Translations under genes and position numbers: made by a program
DNA from: Trichocoleus sp.
GTDB taxonomy: Bacteria; Cyanobacteriota; Cyanobacteriia; Elainellales; Elainellaceae
Assembly (NCBI GenBank): GCA_036702865.1
Contig: DATNQD010000027.1
Location: 248,001 to 312,000, forward strand
DNA: 64,000 bases
Direction of reading: 5' to 3'
The notes under the pieces: generated by a model
Databases searched by the model: none
What the model was told of the DNA's origin: nothing
The model's input: only the letters and a program-made list of their open reading frames with translations
Shown: positions 35,727 through 45,113 of the stretch, piece after piece
How positions within the stretch are numbered: position 1 is the first letter of the stretch
Layout: each line of letters begins with the position of its first letter

Positions 35727-35771
35727 TTAGTCATTCATCGGTTAGTCATTCATCGGTTAGTCATTCATCGG
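35727..35771. repeat. 15-bp tandem repeat, three copies, over a stop codon
   Basis: TTAGTCATTCATCGG is present at 35727, 35742 and 35757 without any mismatch. On the minus strand each unit is five codons and reads ACC GAT GAA TGA CTA, so the last codons and the stop of the FemAB-like gene are triplicated in frame. Only the first stop (35763-35761) is used. Confidence 0.9.
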
Positions 35772-36942
35772 TTTGCTTAAACGGCAGACCTTGATTAATT
35801 GCGTCCATTTCTTGCTGCTCCATTTCATTGATTTCCTCAATGTAGGCATGAAGGATCTGGGTCAATTTGTTGTTGTAGAAGCGGTGTAGTGAATGATTGG
35901 GGGTTGCCGGAAAGCCGCGCCGTTTTTTGTGTCGTCCGCCTGCTCCCGGATCAAAAAGTTGAACGTTATTGTTGATTGCCCACTCGATCGGCTTGTAATA
36001 GCAGGTCTCAAAGTGGAGGTTATCAAAATCCTGAGTTGCGCCCCAATAGCGACCATAGAGCCGATCGCCCTTGGTTAAGCAGAAAGACATACCGATCGGG
36101 TGCTGGTCATTGGCTTCGGAGTAGACTCCAAACAGGACAACGCGATGGCAGTAGTCGGGGGAAAGCTGCTCAAAGAATCGTCTTGTGAGATACTTGCTGC
36201 CCCACCAGCCAAACTTATCGCAGGTGTCGGCATAGAATTCATAGACTTGTCCCAGCATTGACTTAGAGAGTTGTTCTCCGGTCATCGGTTCTAATCGCAA
36301 GCCTGACTGGCTGACTGCCTTTCGTTCGCGCTTAATGTTGCGTCGTTGATTGGCATTAAAGCTGCTCAAATAATCATCAAAGGTCTGAAAACCCTGATTT
36401 TGCCAGATGTAGCTGTGATGTAGCCAGGTCGTAAAACCATGCCGTTCCATCACAGGTCGCCATTCCGGATCAACGTAGAGAAAATTGCAGCCAGAAATAC
36501 GATGCCGCACACAGAAATGATCGATCGCTCCAATCATCAGTTCTGTAATTTCGTCTTCATCTTCTCCGGGCGCAATCAAAAACCGATACCCTTCCGCAGG
36601 TGTAAAAGGCGACATCCCCAACATTTTGGGATAGTACTGAATGCCAAGCCGAGCTGCCAGGTCTGCCCACTGGTGATCAAACACAAACTCGCCGTAGCTG
36701 TGCCCTTTGATGTAGAGCGGAGCCGCCGCAATTAAAGTTCGATCGCGCCAAATGGTGAGGTGATTGGGCAACCATCCTGCTTTTGCACCAACGCTGCCCG
36801 AAGTTTCCATATTGTGCAGCCATGCCCATTCCAAAAAAGGAGTTTTTAAAGGCAGGGCAAGCATATCCCATGCCATCTGAGGCACTTCATTAATGCGATT
36901 GATCCAGTTAACCGAGTAGCGAGGCTGGAGTTGTTCAACCAT
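35761..36942 (-). CDS. FemAB/GNAT-like acyltransferase (COG3146)
   Basis: A 393-residue protein of the PF04339/COG3146 family, related to FemAB and GNAT acyltransferases that attach amino acids or acyl groups in wall assembly. Typical segments are GHSYGEFVFDHQWADLAARL, SSFNANQRRNIKRERKAVSQ and PGAGGRHKKRRGFPATPNHS (the arginine/lysine-rich motif near the end). Cytosolic, and the substrate is not known. The gene ends inside a 15-bp tandem repeat. Confidence 0.85.
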   Translation of the reverse strand: MVEQLQPRYSVNWINRINEVPQMAWDMLALPLKTPFLEWAWLHNMETSGSVGAKAGWLPNHLTIWRDRTLIAAAPLYIKGHSYGEFVFDHQWADLAARLGIQYYPKMLGMSPFTPAEGYRFLIAPGEDEDEITELMIGAIDHFCVRHRISGCNFLYVDPEWRPVMERHGFTTWLHHSYIWQNQGFQTFDDYLSSFNANQRRNIKRERKAVSQSGLRLEPMTGEQLSKSMLGQVYEFYADTCDKFGWWGSKYLTRRFFEQLSPDYCHRVVLFGVYSEANDQHPIGMSFCLTKGDRLYGRYWGATQDFDNLHFETCYYKPIEWAINNNVQLFDPGAGGRHKKRRGFPATPNHSLHRFYNNKLTQILHAYIEEINEMEQQEMDAINQGLPFKQTDE

Positions 36943-36981
36943 GAGGAGAAGGTGGGAGAAAAGGATGCTCTTAACGTTAGT

Positions 36982-37650
36982 TTACGTTTTCTCTCGCTTG
37001 CGGTGGTAGTGAAGGAACACTTCTTGTTCAATCGTCTGTGCCGATCGCAGTTCTAGCTGGGGCGCGAAGGATGCCGGAAAGCCAGTACCACCAACAGGAG
37101 TTGGGGAAGATGTGCCACCTAAAATCAAGGGGCAGATCGTCAGCCAGAATTCATCAATTAAATCAGCTTCGAGCAACGCTGCGATTAAACCCCCACCACC
37201 AGAAATAATGAGTGTTTCCAGCCCCAACTGCCCGAACTGTCCTAAAATACTTTGCCAATCTGGGGACTGCTCAAATGAGAAGACTTGCTGAAACTCAGGA
37301 CGATCGCTCCACCGTTGCGCGCCAGCCTCAGTGGTTAGGAGCCATCGGGGAACAGGCTGCCGAAAAAAAGGAAACTGCGGATTCAAATCGCCCGAACCCG
37401 AACAAACAATCTGCACAGGCTGCGGCGGTTTTCCCTGCTGCTCTCGCTGCTGAAGCAAGCCAAGATCCTTGACCAGCAACGTTGTTCCATAAGCCCTCAG
37501 CGTTTCTGCCCCAAATAGCACTCCATCGGCCTGAGCCACCTGCCGCTCCAAATGAGCCTTATCTGCTGCCGACCCAAACCGAGCAGGCGATCGCTCCCGA
37601 TCTGCAATCTTGCCATCCACGCTCATTGCCAATACGACGATCGTCCTCAT
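36982..37650 (-). CDS. RibD C-terminal-type reductase
   Basis: A 222-residue protein of the dihydrofolate reductase-like RibD_C family (NADPH-dependent reductases of riboflavin and related pathways). It starts MRTIVVLAMSVDGKIADRER, with the substrate/NADPH region QADGVLFGAETLRAYGTTL and the motif LETLIISGGGGLIAALLEAD. The deaminase half of bifunctional RibD is absent. The frame is open to 37875, but ATG at 37650 follows an AAGGGG ribosome site and begins the conserved domain. It may act in riboflavin synthesis or on another pterin-like substrate. Confidence 0.83.
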   Translation of the reverse strand: MRTIVVLAMSVDGKIADRERSPARFGSAADKAHLERQVAQADGVLFGAETLRAYGTTLLVKDLGLLQQREQQGKPPQPVQIVCSGSGDLNPQFPFFRQPVPRWLLTTEAGAQRWSDRPEFQQVFSFEQSPDWQSILGQFGQLGLETLIISGGGGLIAALLEADLIDEFWLTICPLILGGTSSPTPVGGTGFPASFAPQLELRSAQTIEQEVFLHYHRKREKT

Positions 37651-37900
37651 GCTGTTCCCCTTGCCCAAATCTGCTGTTTCCAATCCACTTTTTATCTCTC
37701 GATTCCTTTCCTCCTTCCACTGTTTCCCCTGCTCACCCCTCTTCCAATCCTTCACTTGCATAAAGAGAACTTGAAATTCTCTGTTTCCTTTAAGGATGCC
37801 TGACCTATCGAGAGGAGTTAGGGAGTAATCTGAATACATATAATGGGGTTCTGCATTTTGGTGCGGAGTCTGCACGGCACGTCAACCAGTCGTCACAGCT

Positions 37901-39895
37901 ATGCTAGGACAGTCTTCCTTTCGCCGCATTCTCTTGCTGCGGATTCTCCTACTCAGTATTCCGATTCTCTTCCTGGGTATGGCGGTTACATTTCGCAAGG
38001 CTCGTACAAGCTTGCTGAGTACGGCAAGGCTTAACTTGGAGCAGGGTGCGATCCGTAAAGCAGAGATGCTTCAGAGCAACATTGAGTTTTTGCAGACGAC
38101 ACTGTCAACTGCCAGTGAAACCTCGATGCTGCAATCTGGTTCTCCAGCCGCTGCGAAATCCTTTCTAACTCAGCTGCAAAGCAAACTGCCTCCAGTGCAG
38201 TGCCTCCAACTCCGGGACTTTTCCACCAACAAATTGCTGGTGAGTACTTGTGGCGATCGGTTGATTGACTTTGTGTCTACTCAAGGATGGGCAGTTCGTC
38301 GGAGTTCAGCAGGATTAGAGCCGCTTCAAACCTATTCCATTACGCTGAACCGCTTTAACCCGCCGCCCCAAACGGACATGATGAGCCAGCTAGGATTAGT
38401 GGTGGGCACACCAGTCTACAACCCAGCAGGACAGATCAAATACACCCTTTCTGCTCAGGTTTGTCTTAAGCAGACAGAAGATGTAGCTCCCTGGCTATTA
38501 CAAGGCTATAGCATCGTTTTGGATAAAAAAGGAGTAATCCTAGCTCACCCCAACCCTGGACGAATTGGCACAACGATCGCTCAGGAATCAGACAAAGACC
38601 GCTTTGATGACATCCTGACAAACGTCTTTCAGCGAGACTCAACTGGAGCACGTCATTTATTCAACCTGATGAATGATGGTGGCGAGTGGATTGCTGGCTT
38701 TAGCCCGCTCACCATTAAGCTCTCGCAGCAGCAGAATGTGACTTGGGCAGTGCTGACTGTGACGCGCTTGGATAGTGCCCTGCAAGGTCTAGAAGAAATT
38801 ACCCAAATTCTGCTCATCCTGACAGTGGGGCTATTGGCGGCGCACTTGCTGGCAATGCTTTATATGGCAAGAGACCTGGCTCTGCCGATCGAGCAGTTGG
38901 GGAAATATGCCATGCGAATCCATCAGCGAGATAAGCTGGAGCGTGTTCCTAAGAATTTCCGGATTCGAGAACTCAACCATCTGGCAGAAGTGCTGGACAA
39001 CATGGTGGGCCGTCTAGAGGAACGAGCAAAGGAGCTAGAGTCAGCCTGGCAGGAAGCAGAAGCCGCAAATCAGCTCAAGAGCGAGTTTTTGGCAAATACA
39101 TCTCATGAACTGCGAACACCCCTAAACGCGATTATTGGCTGCATCCGCTTGGTGAAAGATGGCTGCTGCGATACCAAAGACGAGGAAGTTGAATTTTTGG
39201 AACAGGCAGATAAAGCTGCAATTCACTTGCTCAAAATCATTAACGATCTGCTGGATATTCAGCGGATTGAAGAGGAAAAACTGCCGCTTTCAATTGAAAC
39301 GATCGATTTACGCCAGATCATCAAAGATGCGGTGAACTTGGAAGCAGTCCCGATTCAGCAGAAAGGACTAGAGCTAACGGTTGCTGATCTGCCAGCGCCA
39401 ATTATGATTCAGGCTGATCCGGCTCGTCTCAAGCAGGTCTTGCTGAACGTGATTTACAACGCAATTAAATTCACGGATAAGGGCGGCATCACGATCGATG
39501 CTTGTTCCCAAACCGCAGCCGACCTCCCAACTTACCAGGCACATCAAAACGGACATCACCATGACGACGATGATCCCGATATCCAGCCCTGGGTCGTGAT
39601 CTCAATCCAAGACACGGGCATTGGTATCGATCCAGCACAGCAGCATAAGCTTTTCCGTCCCTTTGTCATGGTTGACGGTTCCACAACCCGTAAGTTTGAA
39701 GGAACGGGGCTAGGGCTGGCGATTTCCCGCAACCTTGTAGAAATGATGGGTGGACAGATTACCCTTCACAGCGCCGGGCTAGGGCAAGGAACAACCGTTA
39801 AAATTGCCATGCCGATCGTATCCGCCTCCGTTCAGTCTGCGGTAACTGGTAATAACGGAACAGCCCCCTCAATGGAGCGATCGACGATTGGATAG
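37901..39895 (+). CDS. Membrane sensor histidine kinase
   Basis: A 664-residue two-component sensor. TM1 about 10-28, a periplasmic sensor region of roughly 270 residues (Cache-like by length and layout), TM2 about 302-322, a HAMP linker (324-376), HisKA with phospho-acceptor H402 (EFLANTSHELRTPLNAIIG), and the ATPase domain with N-box LKQVLLNVIYNAIKF, G1 QDTGIGID and G2 GTGLGLAIS. No receiver domain and no response regulator nearby, so it is an orphan kinase. The signal is unknown. Confidence 0.92.
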   Translation: MLGQSSFRRILLLRILLLSIPILFLGMAVTFRKARTSLLSTARLNLEQGAIRKAEMLQSNIEFLQTTLSTASETSMLQSGSPAAAKSFLTQLQSKLPPVQCLQLRDFSTNKLLVSTCGDRLIDFVSTQGWAVRRSSAGLEPLQTYSITLNRFNPPPQTDMMSQLGLVVGTPVYNPAGQIKYTLSAQVCLKQTEDVAPWLLQGYSIVLDKKGVILAHPNPGRIGTTIAQESDKDRFDDILTNVFQRDSTGARHLFNLMNDGGEWIAGFSPLTIKLSQQQNVTWAVLTVTRLDSALQGLEEITQILLILTVGLLAAHLLAMLYMARDLALPIEQLGKYAMRIHQRDKLERVPKNFRIRELNHLAEVLDNMVGRLEERAKELESAWQEAEAANQLKSEFLANTSHELRTPLNAIIGCIRLVKDGCCDTKDEEVEFLEQADKAAIHLLKIINDLLDIQRIEEEKLPLSIETIDLRQIIKDAVNLEAVPIQQKGLELTVADLPAPIMIQADPARLKQVLLNVIYNAIKFTDKGGITIDACSQTAADLPTYQAHQNGHHHDDDDPDIQPWVVISIQDTGIGIDPAQQHKLFRPFVMVDGSTTRKFEGTGLGLAISRNLVEMMGGQITLHSAGLGQGTTVKIAMPIVSASVQSAVTGNNGTAPSMERSTIG

Positions 39896-39939
39896 AGAAG
39901 CTCATAAGCCGTCACCCTCTGTCTTCTGTCTGTTCTCGA

Positions 39940-40863
39940 TTACCTGCTCTGTTGCTCAGGTGCTTTGACAAATCTCAGGAAAATATCGGTCAAGTTTGCC
40001 TGATCCTTTTCAATCCGGACGAGCGATAGGGGCTTCAGGATGTCCAGCGCAGTATAGAGGAGCTGCGGATCGTGGATCAGCAAATACTGTCCATCCACAG
40101 AGCCACCCAGAGCGACAATTTTGCTGACTCGATCGCCTGATAAAGGCTGCTCTAGCTCGATCGTATAGGTTGTGCCTGAGAACTGCCGGATGAGTTCAGA
40201 CGTTGGTTCTTCAACGACGATCGCTCCCTGATTAATAATGGCAACGCGATCGGACAGTTCCTCGGCAATATCAAGCTGGTGAGTGGTCAGCAGAATCGCG
40301 CGTCCTTCCTGGGCAATTTCGCGAACGAGTTGTTTCACTGCCTGGGTTGCTTCCACATCCAGTCCCAGCGTTGGCTCATCTAGCAGAAGAAGTTGCGGAT
40401 CGTGGATCAGTGCGACTGCGATCGCCAGTTTTTGCTGCATTCCACGCGAAAGAGACTGCACCATTGCCCGTCGCTTGTCAATTAAGCCAAACCGCTCTAG
40501 GAGTTCTCTGCCTCGTTGCCGAGCAACTTTCTGGCTTAAGCCGCGCAGCACGCCAAAATATTCCAGATTTTCCTCGGGAGTGAGTCGCCAGTAAACATTG
40601 CGATTGCCCTCTAGCACTGCCCCGATCGATCGCAGCGCCCAGCTATCTCGGTGTGGATCACGTCCGTCAACCTTCACTGATCCGGCATCCGGCAAAATTA
40701 ACCCTGCAATCATTTTGATCGTGGTCGTCTTGCCTGCCCCATTGGGACCCAAAAACGCCAGCACTTCTCTCGCAGCGATCGATAGCGAAACATTTTGGAC
40801 GGCAACAGTCGTTTTGCCTCGCTCAGAATAAACCTTCCGGAGATGACGCGCCTCTAAAATCAT
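39940..40863 (-). CDS. ABC transporter ATP-binding protein, DrrA/CcmA type
   Basis: A 307-residue ABC ATPase: Walker A LGPNGAGKTTTIKMI, signature LSRGMQQKLAIAVALIHDPQ, Walker B QLLLLDEPTLGLD and switch histidine in LLTTHQLDIAEE. A C-terminal extension of about 80 residues as in drug or lipid exporters of this subfamily. No permease gene is in the immediate neighbourhood, which is unusual for this type. Drives export across the cytoplasmic membrane with a partner encoded elsewhere. Confidence 0.92.
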   Translation of the reverse strand: MILEARHLRKVYSERGKTTVAVQNVSLSIAAREVLAFLGPNGAGKTTTIKMIAGLILPDAGSVKVDGRDPHRDSWALRSIGAVLEGNRNVYWRLTPEENLEYFGVLRGLSQKVARQRGRELLERFGLIDKRRAMVQSLSRGMQQKLAIAVALIHDPQLLLLDEPTLGLDVEATQAVKQLVREIAQEGRAILLTTHQLDIAEELSDRVAIINQGAIVVEEPTSELIRQFSGTTYTIELEQPLSGDRVSKIVALGGSVDGQYLLIHDPQLLYTALDILKPLSLVRIEKDQANLTDIFLRFVKAPEQQSR

Positions 40864-41005
40864 GCAGTTGAATAATCCTCTTGTCGAACAGATATCCTGC
40901 CCGCCCCGTCAAAAACGCTGAATCATTCCAGCCCCAATCTCTTCATACTAAAACGATCGCCCCCGACTCAGCAGGAACGACCGTCTTCGCTCAATAGAAT
41001 CAACT

Positions 41006-42328
41006 CTACAGAGTCAGCGATTGCGGATTGGTTTCAATCAGCTTTGCCAGATCCTTCAGGAAGGCAGCAGCATGGGCACCGTAGATAATGCGGTGATCGC
41101 AGGTGATATTGACCTGCATTTGGTTTTTCACCCCAAACATGCCATCTGAGGTTGCCACTATTTGAGGACGCGATGCTCCTACTGCCAGAATTGCCCCTTG
41201 TCCGGGTGGCAGAATTGCATCAAAGCGATCGACTCCAAACATTCCCAGGTTCGAGATCGTGAAGCCACCGCTGCTATATTCATCCGGCTGAAGCTGTTTG
41301 GCACGGGCGCGATCAACCAGATCTTTCCACATTCGGGAAAGTGAGTAGAGATCGAGTTGGTCAGCATTTTGCAGAACTGGGGTAATCAGCCCACCATCGT
41401 CCATTGCCACGGCGATCGAGACATTGATTGAGGAGCGATAGTTGATGCCCTGTTCGGTGTAGTAGGCGTTGAGCAATGGATGCTTTTGCAGCGTCACGGC
41501 AACCGCTTTTGCGAGCAGCGCCGTCATGGTCACGCCCTTCGATTTAACCTGCTTGTAGAGCTTATCTAGATTATCCGTTGTGATAGTGTAGCCGACCCGG
41601 AAGACAGGGACTTGCAGGCTGGACATCATATTCCGCACGACCGCGTTTTGCAGCGTATTGAGCGGAACAACCTGACCAGGAGCCGCAGGAGTTGGGGGAG
41701 CCACAGGTGCAGGAATTTTTGCCGCGATCGGGGCAGGAGCAGGCGCAACAGCAGGAACGACTGGAGCAGGCGCAGTGGTTGTCGGAGCGGTTGTCGGAGC
41801 AGGAGTTGGGGTTTTACCTGTCGCCGCTTCGATATCTTCTGCAACAATCCGTCCGTAAGGTCCGCTGCCTTTGACGGTGCTGAGATCAACTTTCAGATCT
41901 TTTGCCAGCTTGCGGGCGCGTGGCGAGGCGATCATCCGACCATTCCGAACGGAAGGAGAAGCACCATTCGTCGCAACTTCAGTAGGAGCAACTGCCGTTG
42001 CAGCAGCCATTTGAGCCGGAGCCGTATCCACTGCTTGAGCCGGAGCCGAATTTGCGGCAGCTTGTTTTTGGGCTTGCTCGATTTCGGCTTCCGTTTCAGC
42101 AACCAAAGCAATTGCAGCACCCACTGGGGCAGATTCACCCGCAGGAACCACGATCGTGGCGAGGTAGCCTTCGTAGAAAGACTCAACGTCCATGTCGGCT
42201 TTGTCAGATTCCACGATCACGACAGTTTCGCCCTTTTCGATTTTGTCGCCCGGAGCCTTCACCCAGGAAACAATCTTGCCTTCAGTCATCGTGGAACTGA
42301 GAGCAGGCATAAAAATTTCGTTGATCAT
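41006..42328 (-). CDS. pdhC: Dihydrolipoyl acetyltransferase, pyruvate dehydrogenase E2
   Basis: E2 component of pyruvate dehydrogenase, transferring acetyl groups to CoA. It has 440 residues: lipoyl domain with K43 in VESDKADMD, subunit-binding domain (PRARKLAKDLKVDLSTVKGS), an Ala/Pro/Thr linker (about 170-220) and the catalytic domain with DHRIIYGAHAAAF (H412). Its start is 2 bp after the stop of the YlqD gene and its ribosome site (GGAG) lies inside that gene's end, indicating translational coupling. One lipoyl domain only. Confidence 0.94.
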   Translation of the reverse strand: MINEIFMPALSSTMTEGKIVSWVKAPGDKIEKGETVVIVESDKADMDVESFYEGYLATIVVPAGESAPVGAAIALVAETEAEIEQAQKQAAANSAPAQAVDTAPAQMAAATAVAPTEVATNGASPSVRNGRMIASPRARKLAKDLKVDLSTVKGSGPYGRIVAEDIEAATGKTPTPAPTTAPTTTAPAPVVPAVAPAPAPIAAKIPAPVAPPTPAAPGQVVPLNTLQNAVVRNMMSSLQVPVFRVGYTITTDNLDKLYKQVKSKGVTMTALLAKAVAVTLQKHPLLNAYYTEQGINYRSSINVSIAVAMDDGGLITPVLQNADQLDLYSLSRMWKDLVDRARAKQLQPDEYSSGGFTISNLGMFGVDRFDAILPPGQGAILAVGASRPQIVATSDGMFGVKNQMQVNITCDHRIIYGAHAAAFLKDLAKLIETNPQSLTL

Positions 42329-42330
42329 AG

Positions 42331-42780
42331 CTACACATCTCCGCGAATTTCTTCAACAATTCCATCGCGCAGCAAGACTTCAACTTGCATCTTGCGGATC
42401 AAATTGTCACCAGTTTCAACGCGGAAGAAGCCTTCAATCTGTCCTTGGCTGACTTCCTGATCCATATCTAGAAGCTGTATCTGCTGAAGCTGCTGCAAAA
42501 TCTGATTTTTTTTGCCTAAAAGCTCGCTTCGTCGCTGGTTGATCTGCACCTGGACGTTATTCATTTGCTGAACCACGATCGGATCAGAGGGATTGGCGCT
42601 TTGCTTTTGGATTTCAGCAACTGTCCGCTGCCCGTCAATCTCCAACTGCTGAAGCTGACCATCAAGCTGATTGATCTGGCTTTGCAACTGCTGTTGCACT
42701 TCCTCCTTCCAGCGAGGAGTAACGATAACTTTAATGTTGATTGCTCGTTTGAGGAGCAGATGAGGTTTGGAGATTTCCAT
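42331..42780 (-). CDS. YlqD-family coiled-coil protein
   Basis: A 149-residue soluble protein of the YlqD family. Residues 25-100 form a glutamine-rich coiled coil (VQQQLQSQINQLDGQLQQLE), and the C-terminal part (about 105-149) has a beta-rich motif (GQIEGFFRVETGDNLIRKMQ). The function is unknown in any bacterium to my knowledge. The stop and the pdhC start are only 2 bp apart, so it is tied to the E2 subunit gene. Confidence 0.85.
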   Translation of the reverse strand: MEISKPHLLLKRAINIKVIVTPRWKEEVQQQLQSQINQLDGQLQQLEIDGQRTVAEIQKQSANPSDPIVVQQMNNVQVQINQRRSELLGKKNQILQQLQQIQLLDMDQEVSQGQIEGFFRVETGDNLIRKMQVEVLLRDGIVEEIRGDV

Positions 42781-42933
42781 GAACGCAGGGCTAGGAAAGT
42801 AGGTGGTTCAAAAACAGGAGCGTCCGGCAGCGGGCATTTTTTACCCGATCGACCATAGCCCATTGTCTATTTTCTATGATGATGGGCACTGAATCACGAG
42901 TTTTGGTAAATCCTCACACCCAATCACGATTCC

Positions 42934-43002
42934 GATGAAGCCATTCTCATGAAATCGTTCCGATATCGTGCCAATAAAGCCATTCCCGTAAAACTGCTTC
43001 CG
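42934..43002. repeat. Imperfect direct repeat between ligase and ylqD genes
   Basis: Two about 29-base copies (42934-42962 and 42973-43002) share AAGCCATTC, then a variable core, then CTTCCG/GTTCCG. The region is a 230-bp gap between the acyl-activating and ylqD genes. Significance unknown. Confidence 0.45.
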
Positions 43003-43010
43003 TCAAGCAA

Positions 43011-44966
43011 TTACTGGAACATTTCGTTGATCATAGCTTGATACCGTTCGGTCACCACGGGACGGCGAATCTTCAGCGTTTGGGTCATCATGCCGTTCTC
43101 AATTGAGAAAGGTTCGAGAATTAAGCGGAAGGGTCCAATTCGATCGTCTGCCCGATAACCCGGACGGTCTTTTACTTCGCGGGTGAGTTCCTGCCGGATT
43201 AAATCCTGTACAGGCTTGCTTTCGACTTCGATCGCACGATCAGCCGCAAGATTCTCTCCAGGTAGACGCAGCGTTAGATTTTGGTTGCTTGCCCACTGCT
43301 TCAATGCTTCCAGATTTGGCACAATCAATGCGCCCAAAATTCGCTGATCTTGCCCAACCAGCATGATTTGATCGATATAAGGGCTGCGAACACAAGCATC
43401 TTCAATTGGCTGTGGCTCAATATTCTCACCGTTTGTCAGGACAATCGTATCTTTGGCGCGTCCAGTCAGCACCAGTTGTCCTTCTAGTGTCAAATGACCC
43501 AAATCTCCAGTATCAAACCAGCCTTCCGGGTCGATCGCTTTTGTCGTTGCTTCCGGATTTTCGTAGTAGCCCTTCATAATTTGTGGTCCGCGTGCCATGA
43601 CCAAACCACGTTCTCCGATCGGCAAGGGCTGACGGGTTTCAGGGTCAACAATGCGAATTTCTGTACCAGGAAGCGGCAATCCAGCAGAACCCCGCAGATT
43701 CCGCCAGGGACGCCGCGCTGTTAACACGGGAGCCGTTTCGGTTAAGCCATAGCCAACCAGTACCTCGACGCCGACAATCTCAAAGAAAGTATCCAGGTGC
43801 ATTGCTAGAGAGCCACCGCCACTAATGACCTGTTTAATCTCGCCGCCTGTCGCTTCCCGAACTTTGCCATAAACCATTTTGTCGGCAAGTTGATGGACTG
43901 GCCATCGCGTTGATGCTTCCAGACGAGCCGCCAATTTTTCAGCAGTAGAAGGATACAGATTATTCAGGTTCAAGCCGCTGTAGGTTCGTTTGGCGTTGAC
44001 GTACCGTTGGCTGTTGTCTAAAAGGAAATTCACCAGCTTTTGTCGGCTTGCTGGCTGCTCTCGAAACTGCTTCTGAACGCCCTCATAAATCGACTCCCAC
44101 AAGCGCGGCACTGCCACCATGTAGTTTGGCTTGTACTTCTTCAGATCCGCCTTGACAGATCGCAGATTGGTGTAAACCTGCGTACAGCCTTGAGACAGCA
44201 AAAAATACTCGCAGGTTCGCTCATAAGCGTGCCAGGTAGGAAGAATTGCCAGCACTCGATCGCCCGGATTCGGCTGCACGATCGTCCCCAGCGACAAAAG
44301 CTGATGCATAAAATTGCCGTGAGTCAGCATCACGCCTTTGGGTTTGCCTGTGGTTCCAGAGGTATAAAGCAAAGTTGCCAGAGAAGCGCGATCGAGCGAG
44401 ACTGGTTCGGGGTTGCGATTCTCACCCAGCGCCATGAGCTGCGAAAAATTCAGCGTTTTAATAGCGTCGTCAGAAGCAGGCGCTTCATCCGTCAGCAGCA
44501 CAACAAACTGAATTGGAAAATCTGTGAGCCGATCGCGCAGCTTTTTCAGCGTTACCAGATTTTCGACAATTAACCCAGTACTGCCGCTATTTTCAAAAAT
44601 AAATAACAGTTCTTCCCGCTCTGCCTGGGCACTCCGCACCACATCTACTGCACCCGCCATCATTAAGCCCTGGTCGGCAATCATCCAACGAGGACTATTA
44701 TCTGCAAACAGCGCAATCCGATCGCCTGTTTTCACGCCTAATGCCTGAATTCCTGCTGCAAACTGCTGGATTTTTTGATAAAGCTGACGATAGGTAATTT
44801 TGACTTCAGGCTTGCTGTGCGGATCATGGATTGCGACGACATCCGCCGTTTGAGACTGTCCCACAATCGACCAGACGCCCGAAATAGACTCAACCTCGCT
44901 GTAATCAATCAAAGCCCTAGAATGGGCGCGATCGAGTTCGTACACTTTACTCGTTACATAGGTCAT
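43011..44966 (-). CDS. Long-chain acyl-CoA/acyl-ACP synthetase
   Basis: AMP-forming fatty-acid activating enzyme, about 651 residues. Adenylation motifs: LLYTSGTTGKPKGVMLTHGN (A3), YGLTETAPV (A5), GWFDTGDLGHL (A7) and the catalytic lysine region NGENIEPQPIEDA. It resembles cyanobacterial acyl-ACP synthetases that recycle free fatty acids, though CoA or ACP cannot be separated by eye. ATG at 44966 is preferred because AGGAG lies 9 bases upstream; an in-frame ATG at 44993 would add nine residues. Membrane-associated but without a transmembrane segment. Confidence 0.9.
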   Translation of the reverse strand: MTYVTSKVYELDRAHSRALIDYSEVESISGVWSIVGQSQTADVVAIHDPHSKPEVKITYRQLYQKIQQFAAGIQALGVKTGDRIALFADNSPRWMIADQGLMMAGAVDVVRSAQAEREELLFIFENSGSTGLIVENLVTLKKLRDRLTDFPIQFVVLLTDEAPASDDAIKTLNFSQLMALGENRNPEPVSLDRASLATLLYTSGTTGKPKGVMLTHGNFMHQLLSLGTIVQPNPGDRVLAILPTWHAYERTCEYFLLSQGCTQVYTNLRSVKADLKKYKPNYMVAVPRLWESIYEGVQKQFREQPASRQKLVNFLLDNSQRYVNAKRTYSGLNLNNLYPSTAEKLAARLEASTRWPVHQLADKMVYGKVREATGGEIKQVISGGGSLAMHLDTFFEIVGVEVLVGYGLTETAPVLTARRPWRNLRGSAGLPLPGTEIRIVDPETRQPLPIGERGLVMARGPQIMKGYYENPEATTKAIDPEGWFDTGDLGHLTLEGQLVLTGRAKDTIVLTNGENIEPQPIEDACVRSPYIDQIMLVGQDQRILGALIVPNLEALKQWASNQNLTLRLPGENLAADRAIEVESKPVQDLIRQELTREVKDRPGYRADDRIGPFRLILEPFSIENGMMTQTLKIRRPVVTERYQAMINEMFQ

Positions 44967-45113
44967 GGTCTCAAGCTCCTGAAGTCGTGACATCCCCTAG
45001 CTTCTCGTCTGTCTCTTACAATAAGCATTGAGTATAGCCAGAAAGTAAGCTGGCTCATGATTGCAGTTTGTAATTGCTAACCTTAATTTTTTACAATCCC
45101 AGGAGCGATCGTT

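Noticed and set aside
41612-42460. Long plus-strand frame (282 codons) opposite pdhC
   Set aside because: Antisense to the Ala/Pro linker of a clear E2 gene; the composition (Arg/Ser-rich) is that of a shadow frame.
42912-42925. Yfr1-like motif (TCCTCACAC)
   Set aside because: Only part of the ACTCCTCACAC core is present and no flanking stem-loops are found.
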